NCBI RefSeq assembly: GCF_022129445.1
Contig: NZ_JADQAQ010000014.1
Coordinates: forward strand, 1 to 64,000
Reading direction: 5' to 3'
Source: Photobacterium sp. Ph5
GTDB lineage: Bacteria; Pseudomonadota; Gammaproteobacteria; Enterobacterales; Vibrionaceae
Length of the DNA stretch: 64,000 bases
Part shown: piece after piece, positions 27,944 to 38,570 of the stretch
How positions within the stretch are numbered: the stretch's first letter is position 1
Layout: each line of letters begins with the position of its first letter
The notes under the pieces: model-generated
Seen by the model: only the letters and a program-made list of their open reading frames with translations
Database searches by the model: none
Told to the model about the DNA's origin: nothing
Program-made: the position numbers and the translations under genes

Positions 27944-29164
27944 TTATAGAAACGACTTACCGTATTCCATATCTGTTGTACCAAAGTACTCAGCTAGGCT
28001 CTGACCAATATCAGCAAAGCTTTCACGTAAACCTAATGAACCAGGCTTAATCTTTGGTCCTGAAACAAGCACAGGAATATGTTCGCGGGTATGATCAGTA
28101 CCTGGCCATGTTGGATCACAACCGTGATCGGCGGTAATGATCAGTACATCGTCACATTGAAGTAACGCTAAAATCTCAGGAAGACGGCGATCGAAGTACT
28201 CAAGCGCTGCAGCATAACCCGCAACATTACGACGGTGACCGTAGGCTGAATCAAAATCAACAAAGTTAGTAAATACGATAGTGTTGTCACCCGCTTGTTT
28301 AATTTGTTCAAGTGTCGCATCAAATAAAGCCGGAATACCTGTCGCTTTTACTTTGCTTGAAATACCACAGCCTGCATAGATATCGGAAATTTTACCAATC
28401 GATACTACTTCGCCTTGTTTTTCATCAACAAGCTTTTGCAGAATTGTTGCTGCTGGCGGCTCAAGCGACAAGTCACGGCGGTTACCCGTACGTTCAAATT
28501 GACCTTTTCCAGCACCAATGAACGGGCGCGCAATAACACGGCCAATGTTATAATCTTCTAGCTCTTCACGCGCAATTTGGCAAAGTTCTAATAGGCGCTC
28601 TAAACCGAATGTTTCTTCATGACACGCAATTTGGAAAACAGAGTCAGCAGATGTGTAGAAGATAGGCATGCCCGTCTTCATATGTTCTTCGCCTAAATCA
28701 TCAAGCACTTGTGTACCTGATGCATGACAGTTACCTAAGAAACTCTCTAAGCCTGCACGAGCAAGAATGCGATCGGTCAGTTCTTTAGGGAAACTGTTTT
28801 CTTTATCGCTAAAATAACCCCACTCAAACAATACAGGCACACCTGCAATTTCCCAGTGACCTGACGGGGTATCTTTACCTGAAGAAAGCTCTTGCGCATA
28901 ACCATAAGCACCAGTGATCTCAGAGTTTGGATCCATGCCATCTGGAAAACTACCGCATGATTCTTCACACGCTTTTGCTAAACCAAGCTTGGTTAAATTA
29001 GGTAAGTGTAATGGACCGTTGCGATCGCCATTATTGGCTTCGCCACGCGCACACGCCTGTGCAATATGACCTAAGGTATTTGCACCTACATCACCAAATT
29101 TATCCGCGTCTGCTGAGGCACCAATACCAAAAGAATCTAGTACTAAAATAATTGAACGTTTCAT
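27944..29164 (-). CDS. deoB: Phosphopentomutase DeoB
   Basis: 406-residue manganese enzyme of the alkaline-phosphatase superfamily that converts (deoxy)ribose-1-phosphate to the 5-phosphate. I use ATG 29164, preceded by GGAG at good spacing and giving [23 protein letters not shown]; an upstream in-frame ATG would overlap deoA. Metal-binding motifs DSFGIGA, HWEIAG and [19 protein letters not shown] are present. Length equals E. coli DeoB (407). It starts 10 bp after deoA, so deoA-deoB is a tight operon. Confidence 0.97.
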   Translation of the reverse strand: MKRSIILVLDSFGIGASADADKFGDVGANTLGHIAQACARGEANNGDRNGPLHLPNLTKLGLAKACEESCGSFPDGMDPNSEITGAYGYAQELSSGKDTPSGHWEIAGVPVLFEWGYFSDKENSFPKELTDRILARAGLESFLGNCHASGTQVLDDLGEEHMKTGMPIFYTSADSVFQIACHEETFGLERLLELCQIAREELEDYNIGRVIARPFIGAGKGQFERTGNRRDLSLEPPAATILQKLVDEKQGEVVSIGKISDIYAGCGISSKVKATGIPALFDATLEQIKQAGDNTIVFTNFVDFDSAYGHRRNVAGYAAALEYFDRRLPEILALLQCDDVLIITADHGCDPTWPGTDHTREHIPVLVSGPKIKPGSLGLRESFADIGQSLAEYFGTTDMEYGKSFL

Positions 29165-29174
29165 TGTTACTCCA

Positions 29175-30506
29175 TTACACATCTTGTTTGCTGATACGAC
29201 GGTAAACTTCAGGGGTCGATTCAGGTTTAGTATCATTCACCGTAATATTACTGCGAATCGCTTTCGCTGCTTCTTCCCATTGCGCTTCAGTACGAGCATG
29301 TACCATTGCAAGAGGAGTATCAGCGTAAACTTCATCACCTAAACGGATCATGTCACTAAAACCAACCGCATAATCAATATTATCGCTAGCAACACGACGA
29401 CCACCACCCATGCCTACAACGGCCATACCTAAGCCACGAGTATCCATAGCATGAGCAAAGCCTGTTGTTTCAGCAAATACTGGTTTTACAATCTCAGCTT
29501 TCTCTAAATAGTTGTCATAGTTTTCGATAAAATCAGTAGGGCCACCTAAGCCAGCTACCATTTTACCAAAACGCTCAGCGGCTTGACCGTTATCCAATAC
29601 TGTTTGCAGCTTTGCTCGCGCTTGTTGAGTATCAGCCGCTAACTTGCTGATCAATAACATTTCTGCACACAATGCCATTGTTACTTCAAACAATCGAGGA
29701 TTACGGTATTCACCGGTTAGAAACTGTACCGCTTCGCGTACTTCAACAGCATTACCCGCACTTGATGCTAAGACTTGGTTCATGTCCGTTAACAATGCAG
29801 ATGTACAAGTGCCAGCACCATTTGCGACAGCTACAATTGATTTTGCTAGATCTTCAGATGCTTGGTACGTTGGCATAAAAGCGCCAGAGCCCACTTTGAC
29901 ATCCATCACTAAATAATCGAGTCCTGCTGCTAGCTTCTTCGACAAAATAGACGCAGTGATCAATGAGATATTATCAACCGTTGCAGTAACGTCACGAGTT
30001 GCGTACACACGTTTATCCGCTGGCGCTAAATCACCTGTCTGGCCAATAATCGCCACACCGGCTTCTTTAGTTACTTTACCGAACACCTCATTAGTTGGTG
30101 TGATATTATAACCAGGAATAGCTTCTAATTTATCTAATGTGCCACCTGTATGGCCTAAACCTCGACCTGAGATCATTGGCACATAACCACCACATGCTGC
30201 GACCATAGCACCTAACATCAATGAAGTGACATCACCTACACCACCCGTTGAGTGCTTATCAACAATAGGACCATCAAAATGCATGTATCCCCAATCAATC
30301 ACCATGCCTGAATCACGCATCGCACAAGTTAAGGCAACACGCTCATCCATCGTCATATCATTAAAATAGATAGCCATTGCAAATGCCGCGATTTGGCCTT
30401 CAGAGACGGTATTTTTCGCCACACCTTGAATGAAAAAGTTAATTTCATCGGCGGTTAATTCAATATTGTCACGTTTTTTACGAATAATTTCTTGAGGTAA
30501 GTACAT
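29175..30506 (-). CDS. deoA: Thymidine phosphorylase DeoA
   Basis: 443-residue enzyme that splits thymidine to thymine and deoxyribose-1-phosphate. It begins [22 protein letters not shown]. The family signature [19 protein letters not shown] is at about 116-134, and [12 protein letters not shown] lies before it. Length is close to E. coli DeoA (440). It lies between deoC and deoB on the same strand. A strong hairpin before it at 30682-30710 may reduce expression relative to deoC. Confidence 0.98.
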   Translation of the reverse strand: MYLPQEIIRKKRDNIELTADEINFFIQGVAKNTVSEGQIAAFAMAIYFNDMTMDERVALTCAMRDSGMVIDWGYMHFDGPIVDKHSTGGVGDVTSLMLGAMVAACGGYVPMISGRGLGHTGGTLDKLEAIPGYNITPTNEVFGKVTKEAGVAIIGQTGDLAPADKRVYATRDVTATVDNISLITASILSKKLAAGLDYLVMDVKVGSGAFMPTYQASEDLAKSIVAVANGAGTCTSALLTDMNQVLASSAGNAVEVREAVQFLTGEYRNPRLFEVTMALCAEMLLISKLAADTQQARAKLQTVLDNGQAAERFGKMVAGLGGPTDFIENYDNYLEKAEIVKPVFAETTGFAHAMDTRGLGMAVVGMGGGRRVASDNIDYAVGFSDMIRLGDEVYADTPLAMVHARTEAQWEEAAKAIRSNITVNDTKPESTPEVYRRISKQDV

Positions 30507-30681
30507 GCTGATCCTCTTGTTTTTAATTCAGCGAAGTAGGGATTACCAATGCTTTAATTATTTTTCGTTTTGCTTTATTTCTAAATTTTAGGTGCAAAAA
30601 AGGCAACAACCACGAAAACGCAGTGCTGGAAAAACCAATTAAAGAATTAGTACGACATTAATAATGCCGCCAGAGAGTTAA

Positions 30682-30712
30682 AAACAAGGTGGTATTTCAC
30701 CACCTTGTTTAA
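30682..30712 (-). terminator. Terminator or attenuator between deoC and deoA
   Basis: AAACAAGGTGGT (30682-30693) and ACCACCTTGTTT (30699-30710) form a perfect 12-bp stem with a 5-nt loop and a U-run on the minus-strand transcript. It sits 6 bp past deoC inside the deo cluster. Confidence 0.8.
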
Positions 30713-30717
30713 AGGTA

Positions 30718-31494
30718 TTAGTAGCCGCCTTGCGCTGCTTCTTCACCTTCACCTAATGTGTGTAACAAGTTAGCAAGTAAGCTTGATGCACCAAAACGGT
30801 AGTGGCGGCTATCAGCCCACTCAGCACCAAGAATATCATCAGCCATTGCTAGATATTGTTGTGCATCTTCAGCGGTGCGAACACCACCTGCAGGCTTAAA
30901 GCCAACTGTTTTTGCAACACCCATATCTTTGATCACGTTAAGCATGATTTGTGCGTATTCTGGTGTCGCATTAACAGGTACTTTACCGGTTGAGGTTTTA
31001 ATAAAATCAGCACCCGCTTTAATTGAAATTTCAGATGCTTGTTTAATTAGTGCTTCTGTTTTTAGCTCACCTGTTTCAATGATAACTTTAAGCAACACGT
31101 TATCGCCACACGCCGCTTTACATTGCTTCACTAGTTCAAAACCAACATCTGCATTACCAGCCATAAGTGCGCGGTATGGGAATACTACGTCTACTTCGTC
31201 AGCACCGTAAGCCACCGCCGCTTTCGTTTCAGCAACAGCAATCTCGATATCATCATTACCGTGTGGGAAGTTAGTTACCGTTGCAATACGTACATCTGGC
31301 GTACCTTGCTCACGTAGTTGCTTTTTCGCTACTGGGATAAAGCGAGGGTAAATACACACTGCTGCAGTATTACCAACCACTGTTTTTGCATTTTTACAAA
31401 GCTCGATCACTTTTGCGTCAGTGTCGTCATCGTTCAGTGTTGTTAAATCCATTAATTTAAGTGCACGTAGTGCAGCAGTTTTTAAATCGCTCAT
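30718..31494 (-). CDS. deoC: Deoxyribose-phosphate aldolase DeoC
   Basis: 258-residue class I aldolase that splits 2-deoxyribose-5-phosphate to acetaldehyde and glyceraldehyde-3-phosphate, so feeding nucleoside sugar into glycolysis. The Schiff-base lysine is in the family motif [10 protein letters not shown]. The second active-site lysine is in [12 protein letters not shown], and [11 protein letters not shown] follows. Length matches E. coli DeoC. It is the first gene of the leftward deoC-deoA-deoB cluster; the 540-bp region before it contains several dyads that may be operators. Confidence 0.98.
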   Translation of the reverse strand: MSDLKTAALRALKLMDLTTLNDDDTDAKVIELCKNAKTVVGNTAAVCIYPRFIPVAKKQLREQGTPDVRIATVTNFPHGNDDIEIAVAETKAAVAYGADEVDVVFPYRALMAGNADVGFELVKQCKAACGDNVLLKVIIETGELKTEALIKQASEISIKAGADFIKTSTGKVPVNATPEYAQIMLNVIKDMGVAKTVGFKPAGGVRTAEDAQQYLAMADDILGAEWADSRHYRFGASSLLANLLHTLGEGEEAAQGGY

Positions 31495-32037
31495 GACTAT
31501 CTCCAGTCGTAATATTACATTTAAAGCGCTTAGCTATAAGGCTCTAAATATCAGTATAAACGAAGGTAAAGCGCTAATAATTATTCATTAGGCTACCGAA
31601 TACAGTAAAAATTACTGCAACAAATGAGCGGACTTGATTCCTTGAAGTTTCAGTAAGTAAATACTTACTAAATGACTTATCCCTATTCCCGCGTAAGAGC
31701 CGCTCAACTTGCCTGCTCTTACAAAATCGCTGTATTTGCTAGGCTCAATAATAGCAAGACCGTCGTCTTTCGCCTATCAAACTTATGTTTCCACCAGTGG
31801 ATAATGTGTTTACTAAAATAGAGAATCAGAAACAGTTAATGAACACATTTCATTGTCATTATATTGCTTCTACCCCTGATACTACCTGTATCCACACCCT
31901 GATAATCAGTAGCGTAAGAATAGCAGAGTGAAATTTAAGAAAAGGGAACGCAATCGATTTTATGAAGTTAATTTAGAACATGAGTCATAATGTTTACCTT
32001 TACTGTTGATTGCCTTTTATCTGCTAAATACAAGCAT
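31495..32037. other. Regulatory region upstream of deoC
   Basis: 543 bp without a gene. It contains a near-adjacent dyad at 31652-31669, a GTAAGAGC/GCTCTTAC inverted repeat at 31693-31722, and AATGAA/TTCATT at 31838-31854. I could not place a full CRP or CytR site with confidence. Confidence 0.5.
31652..31669. promoter_or_regulatory. 18-bp perfect dyad upstream of deoC, probable operator
   Basis: AGTAAGTA, AA, TACTTACT: two 8-bp arms that are exact reverse complements, 158 bp before the deoC start. Size and symmetry suit a dimeric repressor; identity unknown. Confidence 0.45.
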
Positions 32038-32070
32038 AAAAAAACGCCTCAATTTTCATTGAGGCGTTCT
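32038..32070 (-). terminator. Rho-independent terminator of nupC
   Basis: ACGCCTCAA, loop TTTTCA, TTGAGGCGT with a long U-run on the minus-strand transcript, 24 bp past nupC. Confidence 0.92.
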
Positions 32071-32093
32071 TCTTTAGGCAGTTATCTCAACAA

Positions 32094-33383
32094 TTACATT
32101 GCTAAAGAGATAAACAAACCAGCGATTGTTGCAGACATTAAGTTAGATAATGTACCTGCTGCTACCGCTTTCATACCAAAGCGAGCGATTTCTGCACGGC
32201 GGCTTGGAGCAAGGCCACCTAGACCACCTAATAGGATTGCAACCGATGATAGGTTTGCGAAACCACATAGTGCGAATGAGATGATAGCTTTCGTCTTCTC
32301 AGTCATTGCAACACCTGTTTGTGCTACAACCATACCGCCGTCAGCCACATCTTTTAGGTATGGTGCAAAGTTTAAGTAAGCAACGAATTCGTTAACAACA
32401 ATCTTCTGACCGATGAATGAACCTGCCACTTGTGCTTCACCCCATGGCACACCGATTAGGTAAGCTAATGGTGCAAATACGTAACCAAGAATAAGTTCAA
32501 GTGTCAGCTCAGGCATACCAAACCAACCACCGATACCACCAAGCATACCGTTAATTAGAGCAATCAAACCGATGAATGCTAGAAGCATTGCACCTACGTT
32601 TAGCGCAAGTTGCATACCAGACGATGCGCCTGCTGCTGCTGCGTCAATAACGTTAGCTGGCTTTTCAACGCCTTCTTCATCATCGCCAGCAAGCTGCTCT
32701 ACAGGCTGCTCTGTTTCTGGCTTGATGATTTTAGCAAATAGTAAACCACCAGGGGCTGCCATGAATGATGCTGCAATTAGGTACTCTAGCGGAACACCCA
32801 TTGATGCGTAACCTGCAAGTACACCACCTGCAACTGATGCCAAACCACCACACATTACTGCAAATAGCTCAGACTGAGTCATTTTAGGAATGAATGGACG
32901 AACAACTAGTGGCGCTTCTGTTTGACCAACGAAAATGTTCGCTGTCGCTGACATAGATTCAGCGTGAGAAGTACCCAATACTTTACGCAGACCACCACCT
33001 AGAATATTGATAACAACTTGCATCACACCTAGGTAGTAAAGAACACTGATCAACGCGGAGAAGAAAACGATAACAGGAAGAACGCGTAGGGCGAATACAA
33101 AGCCGCCACCACCGAACACTTCAAACATTTTGTCCGATGTTAGACCGCCAAATAGGAAATTGATACCGTCATTACCATAAGCAATAACATTAGCAACTGC
33201 CTGAGACATGCCATACAGCACATCACGACCAACGGGTACATAAAGAACAAATGCACCTAATAAAAATTGGATCGCGAACGCGCCTCCAACAGTACGTAGA
33301 TTAATTGCTTTACGGTTGTCTGATAGAAGTACTGCAATAAGTAGCAGAACAACCATCCCAACCAGGCTCATAAACATGCTCAT
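32094..33383 (-). CDS. nupC: NupC/CNT-family nucleoside transporter
   Basis: 429-residue inner-membrane cation-coupled nucleoside symporter. It has about 8-10 hydrophobic segments, starting with [16 protein letters not shown]. The conserved CNT signature regions are visible: [25 protein letters not shown] and NEFVAYLNF. An acidic stretch ([18 protein letters not shown]) in the loop near 225-245 is larger than I recall for E. coli NupC. It lies upstream of the deo cluster on the same strand but has its own terminator. Imported nucleosides would feed DeoA, DeoD, DeoB and DeoC. A CRP site and a LacI-family-like operator lie upstream. Confidence 0.92.
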   Translation of the reverse strand: MSMFMSLVGMVVLLLIAVLLSDNRKAINLRTVGGAFAIQFLLGAFVLYVPVGRDVLYGMSQAVANVIAYGNDGINFLFGGLTSDKMFEVFGGGGFVFALRVLPVIVFFSALISVLYYLGVMQVVINILGGGLRKVLGTSHAESMSATANIFVGQTEAPLVVRPFIPKMTQSELFAVMCGGLASVAGGVLAGYASMGVPLEYLIAASFMAAPGGLLFAKIIKPETEQPVEQLAGDDEEGVEKPANVIDAAAAGASSGMQLALNVGAMLLAFIGLIALINGMLGGIGGWFGMPELTLELILGYVFAPLAYLIGVPWGEAQVAGSFIGQKIVVNEFVAYLNFAPYLKDVADGGMVVAQTGVAMTEKTKAIISFALCGFANLSSVAILLGGLGGLAPSRRAEIARFGMKAVAAGTLSNLMSATIAGLFISLAM

Positions 33384-33529
33384 GGTTTATGTCTATCCTA
33401 TTAAGTTAAGTTTGGCGTCTCGACAATTCGGCTCTATAAGAGTCCGGCGCATTATACCCATCGATGCGCGGACAAAGTAATGCTAACTTCACAATTTTGG
33501 TGCCATAAACATGAAAGAGTTAACCACTC

Positions 33530-33545
33530 TGTGAAGGTCATCACA
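33530..33545. promoter_or_regulatory. CRP (cAMP receptor) site upstream of nupC
   Basis: TGTGA-AGGTCA-TCACA is a perfect match to the CRP consensus half-sites and spacing, about 150 bp before nupC. Confidence 0.8.
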
Positions 33546-33563
33546 AAACATTCCCACAAGAAA

Positions 33564-33587
33564 GCAAACGTTTTACGCAATCGTTTG
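33564..33587. promoter_or_regulatory. LacI-family-type operator (CytR or PurR) upstream of nupC
   Basis: GCAAACGTTT (33564-33573) is the core shared by PurR and related LacI-family operators. A second copy, GCAATCGTTTG, follows at about 33577-33587. Together they form CAAACG...CGTTTG. CytR acting with CRP is the known control of nupC in enterics. Confidence 0.5.
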
Positions 33588-33608
33588 TCTTTTGTACCAA
33601 CATCACGG

Positions 33609-34385
33609 TTAGAATTTATATAGTTCATGTGCAGTTAAGGTTGTTACATCGATGACTTGTTCTATTTTTATCCCTTTAAGTAGAGCAACAGACTGCGCGA
33701 TATAAATTAAACGCTCAGGTCTATTAGGTAAACCTTGAAAGCCACACACAGGCATATCTGGTGCATCGGTTTCTAGCACAATCGCTGAAAGTGGTAATTT
33801 TGCGATAGTCTCTCGCGTTTTTTTCGCCCGCTCATAGGTAATGGTGCCACCAACACCAATTTTTAATCCTAAGTCGAGTAGCTGAACCGCTTGCTGATAA
33901 CTGCCACTAAACCCATGATAAACTCCACCTTGAGACGGTGTATCAATTTTTATAGCTCGAACTAATTCTGGAAAGGCTTTGCGACAATGCAAGATAACAG
34001 GCAGTTGATAATCATTGGCTAGCTGTAATTGTGCTTGTAACCATGTTTGCTGTAATTCTCTATTTACTGTTTCAATGGCAAAATCTAATCCACACTCTCC
34101 CACTGCAACACACTTTGTATCCGATTGTTGAAGTGCATTTCTCAGTTCAAGGTTTAAACGCTGACAAACATCATCAACATGTTCGGCACTAAAGAAAGGA
34201 TGAATGCCTAAGCCATAATAAAGATCAGAATAGCGCTGACATAACTGTTGTACTTTACTCCAATTCGATTGTCCTACTGTTGGGATCACAATTTGCTGTA
34301 TCCCTCCCTCTTTTGCCAACATTAGTGCTTGCTTTGGATCATCACTAAAGGGTGGGAAATCAAAATGGCAGTGGGTATCTATCAT
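33609..34385 (-). CDS. yjjV: TatD-family metal-dependent hydrolase (YjjV-like)
   Basis: 258-residue TIM-barrel hydrolase of the TatD family; these are metal-dependent nucleases or D-aminoacyl-tRNA deacylases, and the substrate here is not known. Metal ligands are visible in DTHCHFD at the N-terminus, GECGLD, HCRK, YHGFSGS and LETDAPDMP. It belongs nearer to YjjV than to TatD or YcfH by context, because in E. coli yjjV lies next to deoC. It is divergent from prfC. The gap to nupC holds the nupC control region. Confidence 0.85.
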   Translation of the reverse strand: MIDTHCHFDFPPFSDDPKQALMLAKEGGIQQIVIPTVGQSNWSKVQQLCQRYSDLYYGLGIHPFFSAEHVDDVCQRLNLELRNALQQSDTKCVAVGECGLDFAIETVNRELQQTWLQAQLQLANDYQLPVILHCRKAFPELVRAIKIDTPSQGGVYHGFSGSYQQAVQLLDLGLKIGVGGTITYERAKKTRETIAKLPLSAIVLETDAPDMPVCGFQGLPNRPERLIYIAQSVALLKGIKIEQVIDVTTLTAHELYKF

Positions 34386-34601
34386 AAATATTCCTGTAGT
34401 AATTAATACGTAGATAGTGATGATTCAATATAAGCTTAATATTATTTCTACCTACTATTAATGATTCTTATACACCTAGATTGAGTCTCGCGCTAAAATC
34501 AGCGACAATAAGTAATAACTCACTCCATTCATTCTGTTCTGTTGCTTTGCTTGATGTAATACGGCAGCAACGGAGTACTTTTATTAAAAAAGAACACGCT
34601 A

Positions 34602-36191
34602 ATGTCGCAAACTCAGTTTCAGGGCGAAGTATCTAAACGTCGTACTTTCGCTATCATCTCTCACCCCGATGCGGGTAAGACCACCATTACTGAAAAAGTA
34701 CTGTTATTCGGAAACGCTATCCAAAAAGCCGGTACAGTAAAAGGTCGTGGTTCAAACCAACACGCCAAGTCAGACTGGATGGAGATGGAAAAAGAACGTG
34801 GTATCTCGGTAACTACATCTGTAATGCAGTTCCCATATAACGAGTGCCTAGTAAACCTTCTTGATACTCCCGGACACGAAGACTTCTCTGAAGATACTTA
34901 CCGTACCCTAACCGCTGTTGACTCATGTTTAATGGTTATCGATGCGGCAAAAGGTGTCGAGGATCGTACCCGTAAGTTAATGGAAGTTACGCGTCTACGT
35001 GATACACCGATTGTTACTTTCATGAACAAATTGGACCGTGATATTCGTGATCCAATGGAGCTTCTTGATGAAGTAGAAAATGAATTAGGTATGGCTTGTG
35101 CCCCTATTTCATGGCCTATTGGTTGTGGTAAAGAATTCAAAGGTGTTTACCATATTCATCGTGATGAAACGATCTTGTACAGCACAGGTCAAGGCCACAC
35201 AATTCAAGAACAACGTATCATTAAAGGGTTAGAAAACCCGGATCTTGATGAAGCAATTGGTGCAGATCTTGCCGAACAACTTCGTGAAGAGCTTGAACTT
35301 GTGATGGGCGCATCAAATGAATTTGATGAAGAGCTATTTTTAGCCGGCGAGCTAACACCGGTATTTTTCGGTACCGCACTGGGTAACTTTGGTGTTGACC
35401 ATATGCTTGATGGCTTAACAGCATGGGCCCCAGCACCACTTCCTCGCCAAGCTAATGAGCGTGAAGTTGAAGCAACGGAAGAGAAATTTTCTGGCTTCGT
35501 ATTTAAGATCCAAGCAAACATGGATCCTAAACACCGCGACCGTATTGCCTTTATGCGTATTGTATCGGGTACTTACACCCAAGGTATGAAGATGAACCAT
35601 GTTCGTACGGGCAAAAACGTAAGTATCTCTGATGCGGTAACGTTTATGGCGGGTGACCGCTCTCGCGCAGAAACGGCTTATGCAGGTGATATTATCGGCC
35701 TACATAACCACGGTACAATTCAAATTGGTGATACCTTCACTCAAGGTGAAAGTCTGAAGTTCGCTGGTATTCCTAACTTCGCACCAGAATTGTTCCGTCG
35801 TATTCGCCTTAAAGATCCACTAAAGCAAAAGCAACTATTAAAAGGTCTGGTACAGCTTTCAGAAGAAGGTGCGGTACAGGTATTCCGTCCATTACAAAAC
35901 AACGATTTGATCGTTGGTGCCGTTGGTGTACTTCAGTTTGATGTGGTTGTTGCCCGTCTTAAAGCTGAATATAACGTTGAAGCGATCTATGAAGGCGTTA
36001 ACGTTGCAACGGCGCGTTGGGTTGAGTGTAATGACGTGAAAAAACTCGAAGAGTTTAAACGTAAGAACCAATCTAACCTTGCACTAGATGGTGGCGATAA
36101 CCTCTCTTATATCGCACCAACGATGGTTAACTTAAACCTTGCAAAAGAGCGTTTCCCTGAAGTTGATTTCCGTGCGACTCGTGAGCACTAA
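34602..36191 (+). CDS. prfC: Peptide chain release factor 3
   Basis: 529-residue translational GTPase that ejects RF1 and RF2 from the ribosome after termination. G1 is SHPDAGKTT at 20-28, followed by switch I with [11 protein letters not shown]3 DTPGHEDF, and G4 NKLD. The N-terminus [23 protein letters not shown] is the family start. Length equals E. coli RF3. It converges with rimI at a strong terminator. Both translation-related genes are in the same neighbourhood in E. coli (holD-rimI-yjjG-prfC). Confidence 0.98.
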   Translation: MSQTQFQGEVSKRRTFAIISHPDAGKTTITEKVLLFGNAIQKAGTVKGRGSNQHAKSDWMEMEKERGISVTTSVMQFPYNECLVNLLDTPGHEDFSEDTYRTLTAVDSCLMVIDAAKGVEDRTRKLMEVTRLRDTPIVTFMNKLDRDIRDPMELLDEVENELGMACAPISWPIGCGKEFKGVYHIHRDETILYSTGQGHTIQEQRIIKGLENPDLDEAIGADLAEQLREELELVMGASNEFDEELFLAGELTPVFFGTALGNFGVDHMLDGLTAWAPAPLPRQANEREVEATEEKFSGFVFKIQANMDPKHRDRIAFMRIVSGTYTQGMKMNHVRTGKNVSISDAVTFMAGDRSRAETAYAGDIIGLHNHGTIQIGDTFTQGESLKFAGIPNFAPELFRRIRLKDPLKQKQLLKGLVQLSEEGAVQVFRPLQNNDLIVGAVGVLQFDVVVARLKAEYNVEAIYEGVNVATARWVECNDVKKLEEFKRKNQSNLALDGGDNLSYIAPTMVNLNLAKERFPEVDFRATREH

Positions 36192-36211
36192 TCACCTCAG
36201 CTAGATAGAAC

Positions 36212-36238
36212 AAAGCCGAGCATCACGCTCGGCTTTTT
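36212..36238. terminator. Terminator between prfC and rimI
   Basis: AAAGCCGAGC and GCTCGGCTTT form a 10-bp stem with a short ATCAC loop, followed by TTAA. The better T-run serves prfC. Confidence 0.88.
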
Positions 36239-36265
36239 AATATCACTTGATCACTGATTCTGGAC

Positions 36266-36721
36266 TTAGCCAAAAGGCATAAACATATACGCCATGATCA
36301 AGGCATCTTCACGCCCATTTTCCGTTGGGTAATAATCAACACGGCGGTTAGTTTCATTAAAGCCTGTTGCTTCATAAAGTTTGTACGCACCGGTATTACT
36401 TTCGCGGACTTCTAACCAAATCTCTTCCGCTTGCTTGGCTTCTAACGCATCAATAAAGCCATTAAGTAATACTTTGCCATATCCCTTTCGTTGATGTGCT
36501 GGATCAATTGCAATATTTAATAGCGTTCCTTCACCTGCCACTAATTGACCAAAGCAGTAACCCACTACCTGATCATCAATAACTAACACATAGTTTGCTG
36601 CAATACGATTTGGCTCTTTACGGATCATCGACTCAGCCCATGGAAATGCATGAGCTGCTTGTTCAATACGCCAAACATCATCAACATGTTGGGTGTCTAA
36701 CGGAATAATTTTATGCGTCAT
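36266..36721 (-). CDS. rimI: Ribosomal protein S18-alanine N-acetyltransferase RimI
   Basis: 151-residue GNAT acetyltransferase that acetylates the N-terminal Ala of S18. I start at ATG 36721 (MTHKIIPLDTQHVDDVW), which overlaps the 3' end of holD by 11 bp; a longer in-frame start at 36766 lies deep in holD. The acetyl-CoA loop is AHQRKGYGK, and the C-terminal half has EVRESNTGAYKLYEATGF and YYPTENGREDALIM, as in RimI. The holD-rimI pair is conserved from E. coli. Confidence 0.95.
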   Translation of the reverse strand: MTHKIIPLDTQHVDDVWRIEQAAHAFPWAESMIRKEPNRIAANYVLVIDDQVVGYCFGQLVAGEGTLLNIAIDPAHQRKGYGKVLLNGFIDALEAKQAEEIWLEVRESNTGAYKLYEATGFNETNRRVDYYPTENGREDALIMAYMFMPFG

Positions 36722-37112
36722 AACTACAAATCTGTTGCCATAATGCTTTCTTCGATGAAGGATCATTATGCATTAAGTGTAAAGATACGGAATTTAATAC
36801 CTGACAGCCTGTAGGGTGCGCCCCTTGGCAACCAGCAAACCAACACCACGTTAAGTAATGCTCACCGACTTGCTCAACGGCTTCAAGAGGCAAGCATAAT
36901 GCTTGTTCTGGTGTTAGTTTCATACTGCTCAGGATCCGTCCGAAAAGCCAGGCATCATGCTCATTAAGCTCATCATTAGTCACAAGCAGTAACTTGCAAT
37001 GTTCAGGAAGATCGATGACTGGGATCTCTTGATTGGGAAATATTTCAGGCTTTCTGACCTGCCAATAAGTCAGCCCCATTTCTTGTAGAACCTGAATATC
37101 ACGCTGTTTCAT
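36711..37112 (-). CDS. holD: DNA polymerase III psi subunit HolD
   Basis: 133-residue clamp-loader accessory subunit that links chi and SSB to the tau/gamma complex. The N-terminus MKQRDIQVLQEMGLTYWQVRKPE is the tau/gamma-binding peptide of HolD. The rest is weakly conserved, as usual for the family. Length matches E. coli HolD (137). The 3' end overlaps the rimI start, so the two are translationally coupled. Upstream lies a 169-bp gap and then gldA on the same strand. Confidence 0.92.
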   Translation of the reverse strand: MKQRDIQVLQEMGLTYWQVRKPEIFPNQEIPVIDLPEHCKLLLVTNDELNEHDAWLFGRILSSMKLTPEQALCLPLEAVEQVGEHYLTWCWFAGCQGAHPTGCQVLNSVSLHLMHNDPSSKKALWQQICSYDA

Positions 37113-37237
37113 TCCACACCTGCTATCTTATCTATCAATCACGGTATGATATTTACATACTATGAAGATCAATGAGCGCAGATCCTACCAAATTACGTAT
37201 CGGTTGTACTCATAAACTCTTATCAAAAATCAGAGAT

Positions 37238-37268
37238 AAAAAAATACCGACTCTAGGTCGGTATTTTT
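37238..37268 (-). terminator. Rho-independent terminator of gldA
   Basis: AAAAATACCGAC and GTCGGTATTTTT pair around TCTAG, giving U-runs in both directions; it lies 14 bp past gldA. Confidence 0.9.
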
Positions 37269-37281
37269 CATCACATTCAAC

Positions 37282-38379
37282 TTAATCGTGATAACGTTGT
37301 GCTAATTCATTGGCCGCAATCACCGCTTGATACACTTGCTCAGCACTTACAGCAATAGGCATATTGCCCATCGAATTGTTAGGCGAACAAGCAATATCAA
37401 CAACGTCTCGCCAATCTGACTCTATAAACTCATCAATACCAAAGTCAGCCAATGTTAATGGTAACCCTGCAGTTTTAATCACATAAATAACATTCTCGAT
37501 TTCTTCGATATCGGCTTTTTCAAGCATCAATTGCACTAACAAGCCAAATGCTACTTTTTCACCGTGTTGAATATGATTAAATTTCTCAAGTGACGACATG
37601 CCATTACAAATCGCATGGGCGCATGCAATACCGCCTGATTCTGCCGCCACACCACTTAAATAAACAATGGCTTCCACCATCTCTTCTAACGCTGGTGTAA
37701 CTTCCTGACGACGTACGGCTTGCATTGCCATTTCAACGTTATCTACAATCAGCTCATAACACATCAATGCCATACCTAATCCGGTACGAGATACTCGGGT
37801 TTTCACTAAATTTAAACTCGCGGCATAACAACAAGCGCGAGTTTCAAAAAAGGTCGCTAGCGCATCACCAATACCCGCGGCAAAATATTTTTCCGGTGCT
37901 TGAGCGATAAGTCGAGTATCTGCTAATACCACATCAGGGTTTTGCGGTAATAACAAGTAACGATCAAATTCACCGCTCTCTTTATAGATAACAGACACGG
38001 CGGTACAAGGTGCATCACTTGACGCTATTGTTGGGAAGATCACCACAGATGTATTGCTATAATGCGCAACAGCTTTTGCTACATCCATGGTTTTACCGCC
38101 ACCAATACCAACAACAACATTTGCATTTTGTGCTGTTACTATCTTACGTAAACGTTCAATTTCGTTATCAGTGCATTCATATTGAAATTTCTCGCTACAT
38201 GCCTTGATCCCCGCTTGCTCTAAACAAGGCATCGCGTCTTGTTGAACACGATCTACAATAAAATCATCACAAATCAATAAGGCATTATTACCAAAGTCTT
38301 TTATAAAAACATCAAGTTGAGACAGTAAATCTTGACCAATAATGAATTTTTTTGGCGATGTGATACTGCGAGGGATCAT
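37282..38379 (-). CDS. gldA: Glycerol dehydrogenase GldA
   Basis: 365-residue NAD-dependent, zinc-dependent dehydrogenase (iron-containing ADH superfamily) that oxidises glycerol to dihydroxyacetone. The NAD-binding loop is GIGGGKTMDVAKA at about 92-104. Zinc ligands lie in GIGDALATFFE and in AHAICNG and QHGEKVAFG. Length is that of E. coli GldA (367). It is a single gene with its own terminator. The regulator is not nearby. Hydroxyacetone or methylglyoxal reduction is an alternative physiological role. Confidence 0.92.
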   Translation of the reverse strand: MIPRSITSPKKFIIGQDLLSQLDVFIKDFGNNALLICDDFIVDRVQQDAMPCLEQAGIKACSEKFQYECTDNEIERLRKIVTAQNANVVVGIGGGKTMDVAKAVAHYSNTSVVIFPTIASSDAPCTAVSVIYKESGEFDRYLLLPQNPDVVLADTRLIAQAPEKYFAAGIGDALATFFETRACCYAASLNLVKTRVSRTGLGMALMCYELIVDNVEMAMQAVRRQEVTPALEEMVEAIVYLSGVAAESGGIACAHAICNGMSSLEKFNHIQHGEKVAFGLLVQLMLEKADIEEIENVIYVIKTAGLPLTLADFGIDEFIESDWRDVVDIACSPNNSMGNMPIAVSAEQVYQAVIAANELAQRYHD

Positions 38380-38492
38380 CGGTGACAGTCCTAATCATAT
38401 ATTTATATGAGTAATAAATTATCACGATGTAGTAATTAGCTATATGCAAAAATTAGATATCTTACTTCTCAATACTAATCATTTTAAAACAT

Positions 38493-38524
38493 AAAAAAGC
38501 ACAGCGTGAGTTAGCTGTGCTTTC
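38493..38524 (-). terminator. Rho-independent terminator of the ubiT-yhbS unit
   Basis: AAAGCACAGC and GCTGTGCTTT pair around GTGAGTTA, and the minus-strand transcript ends in a long U-run. Confidence 0.9.
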
Positions 38525-38570
38525 ATTATAAGACGTTAGAGTATTAATCGATACATACCCATACTCATCT

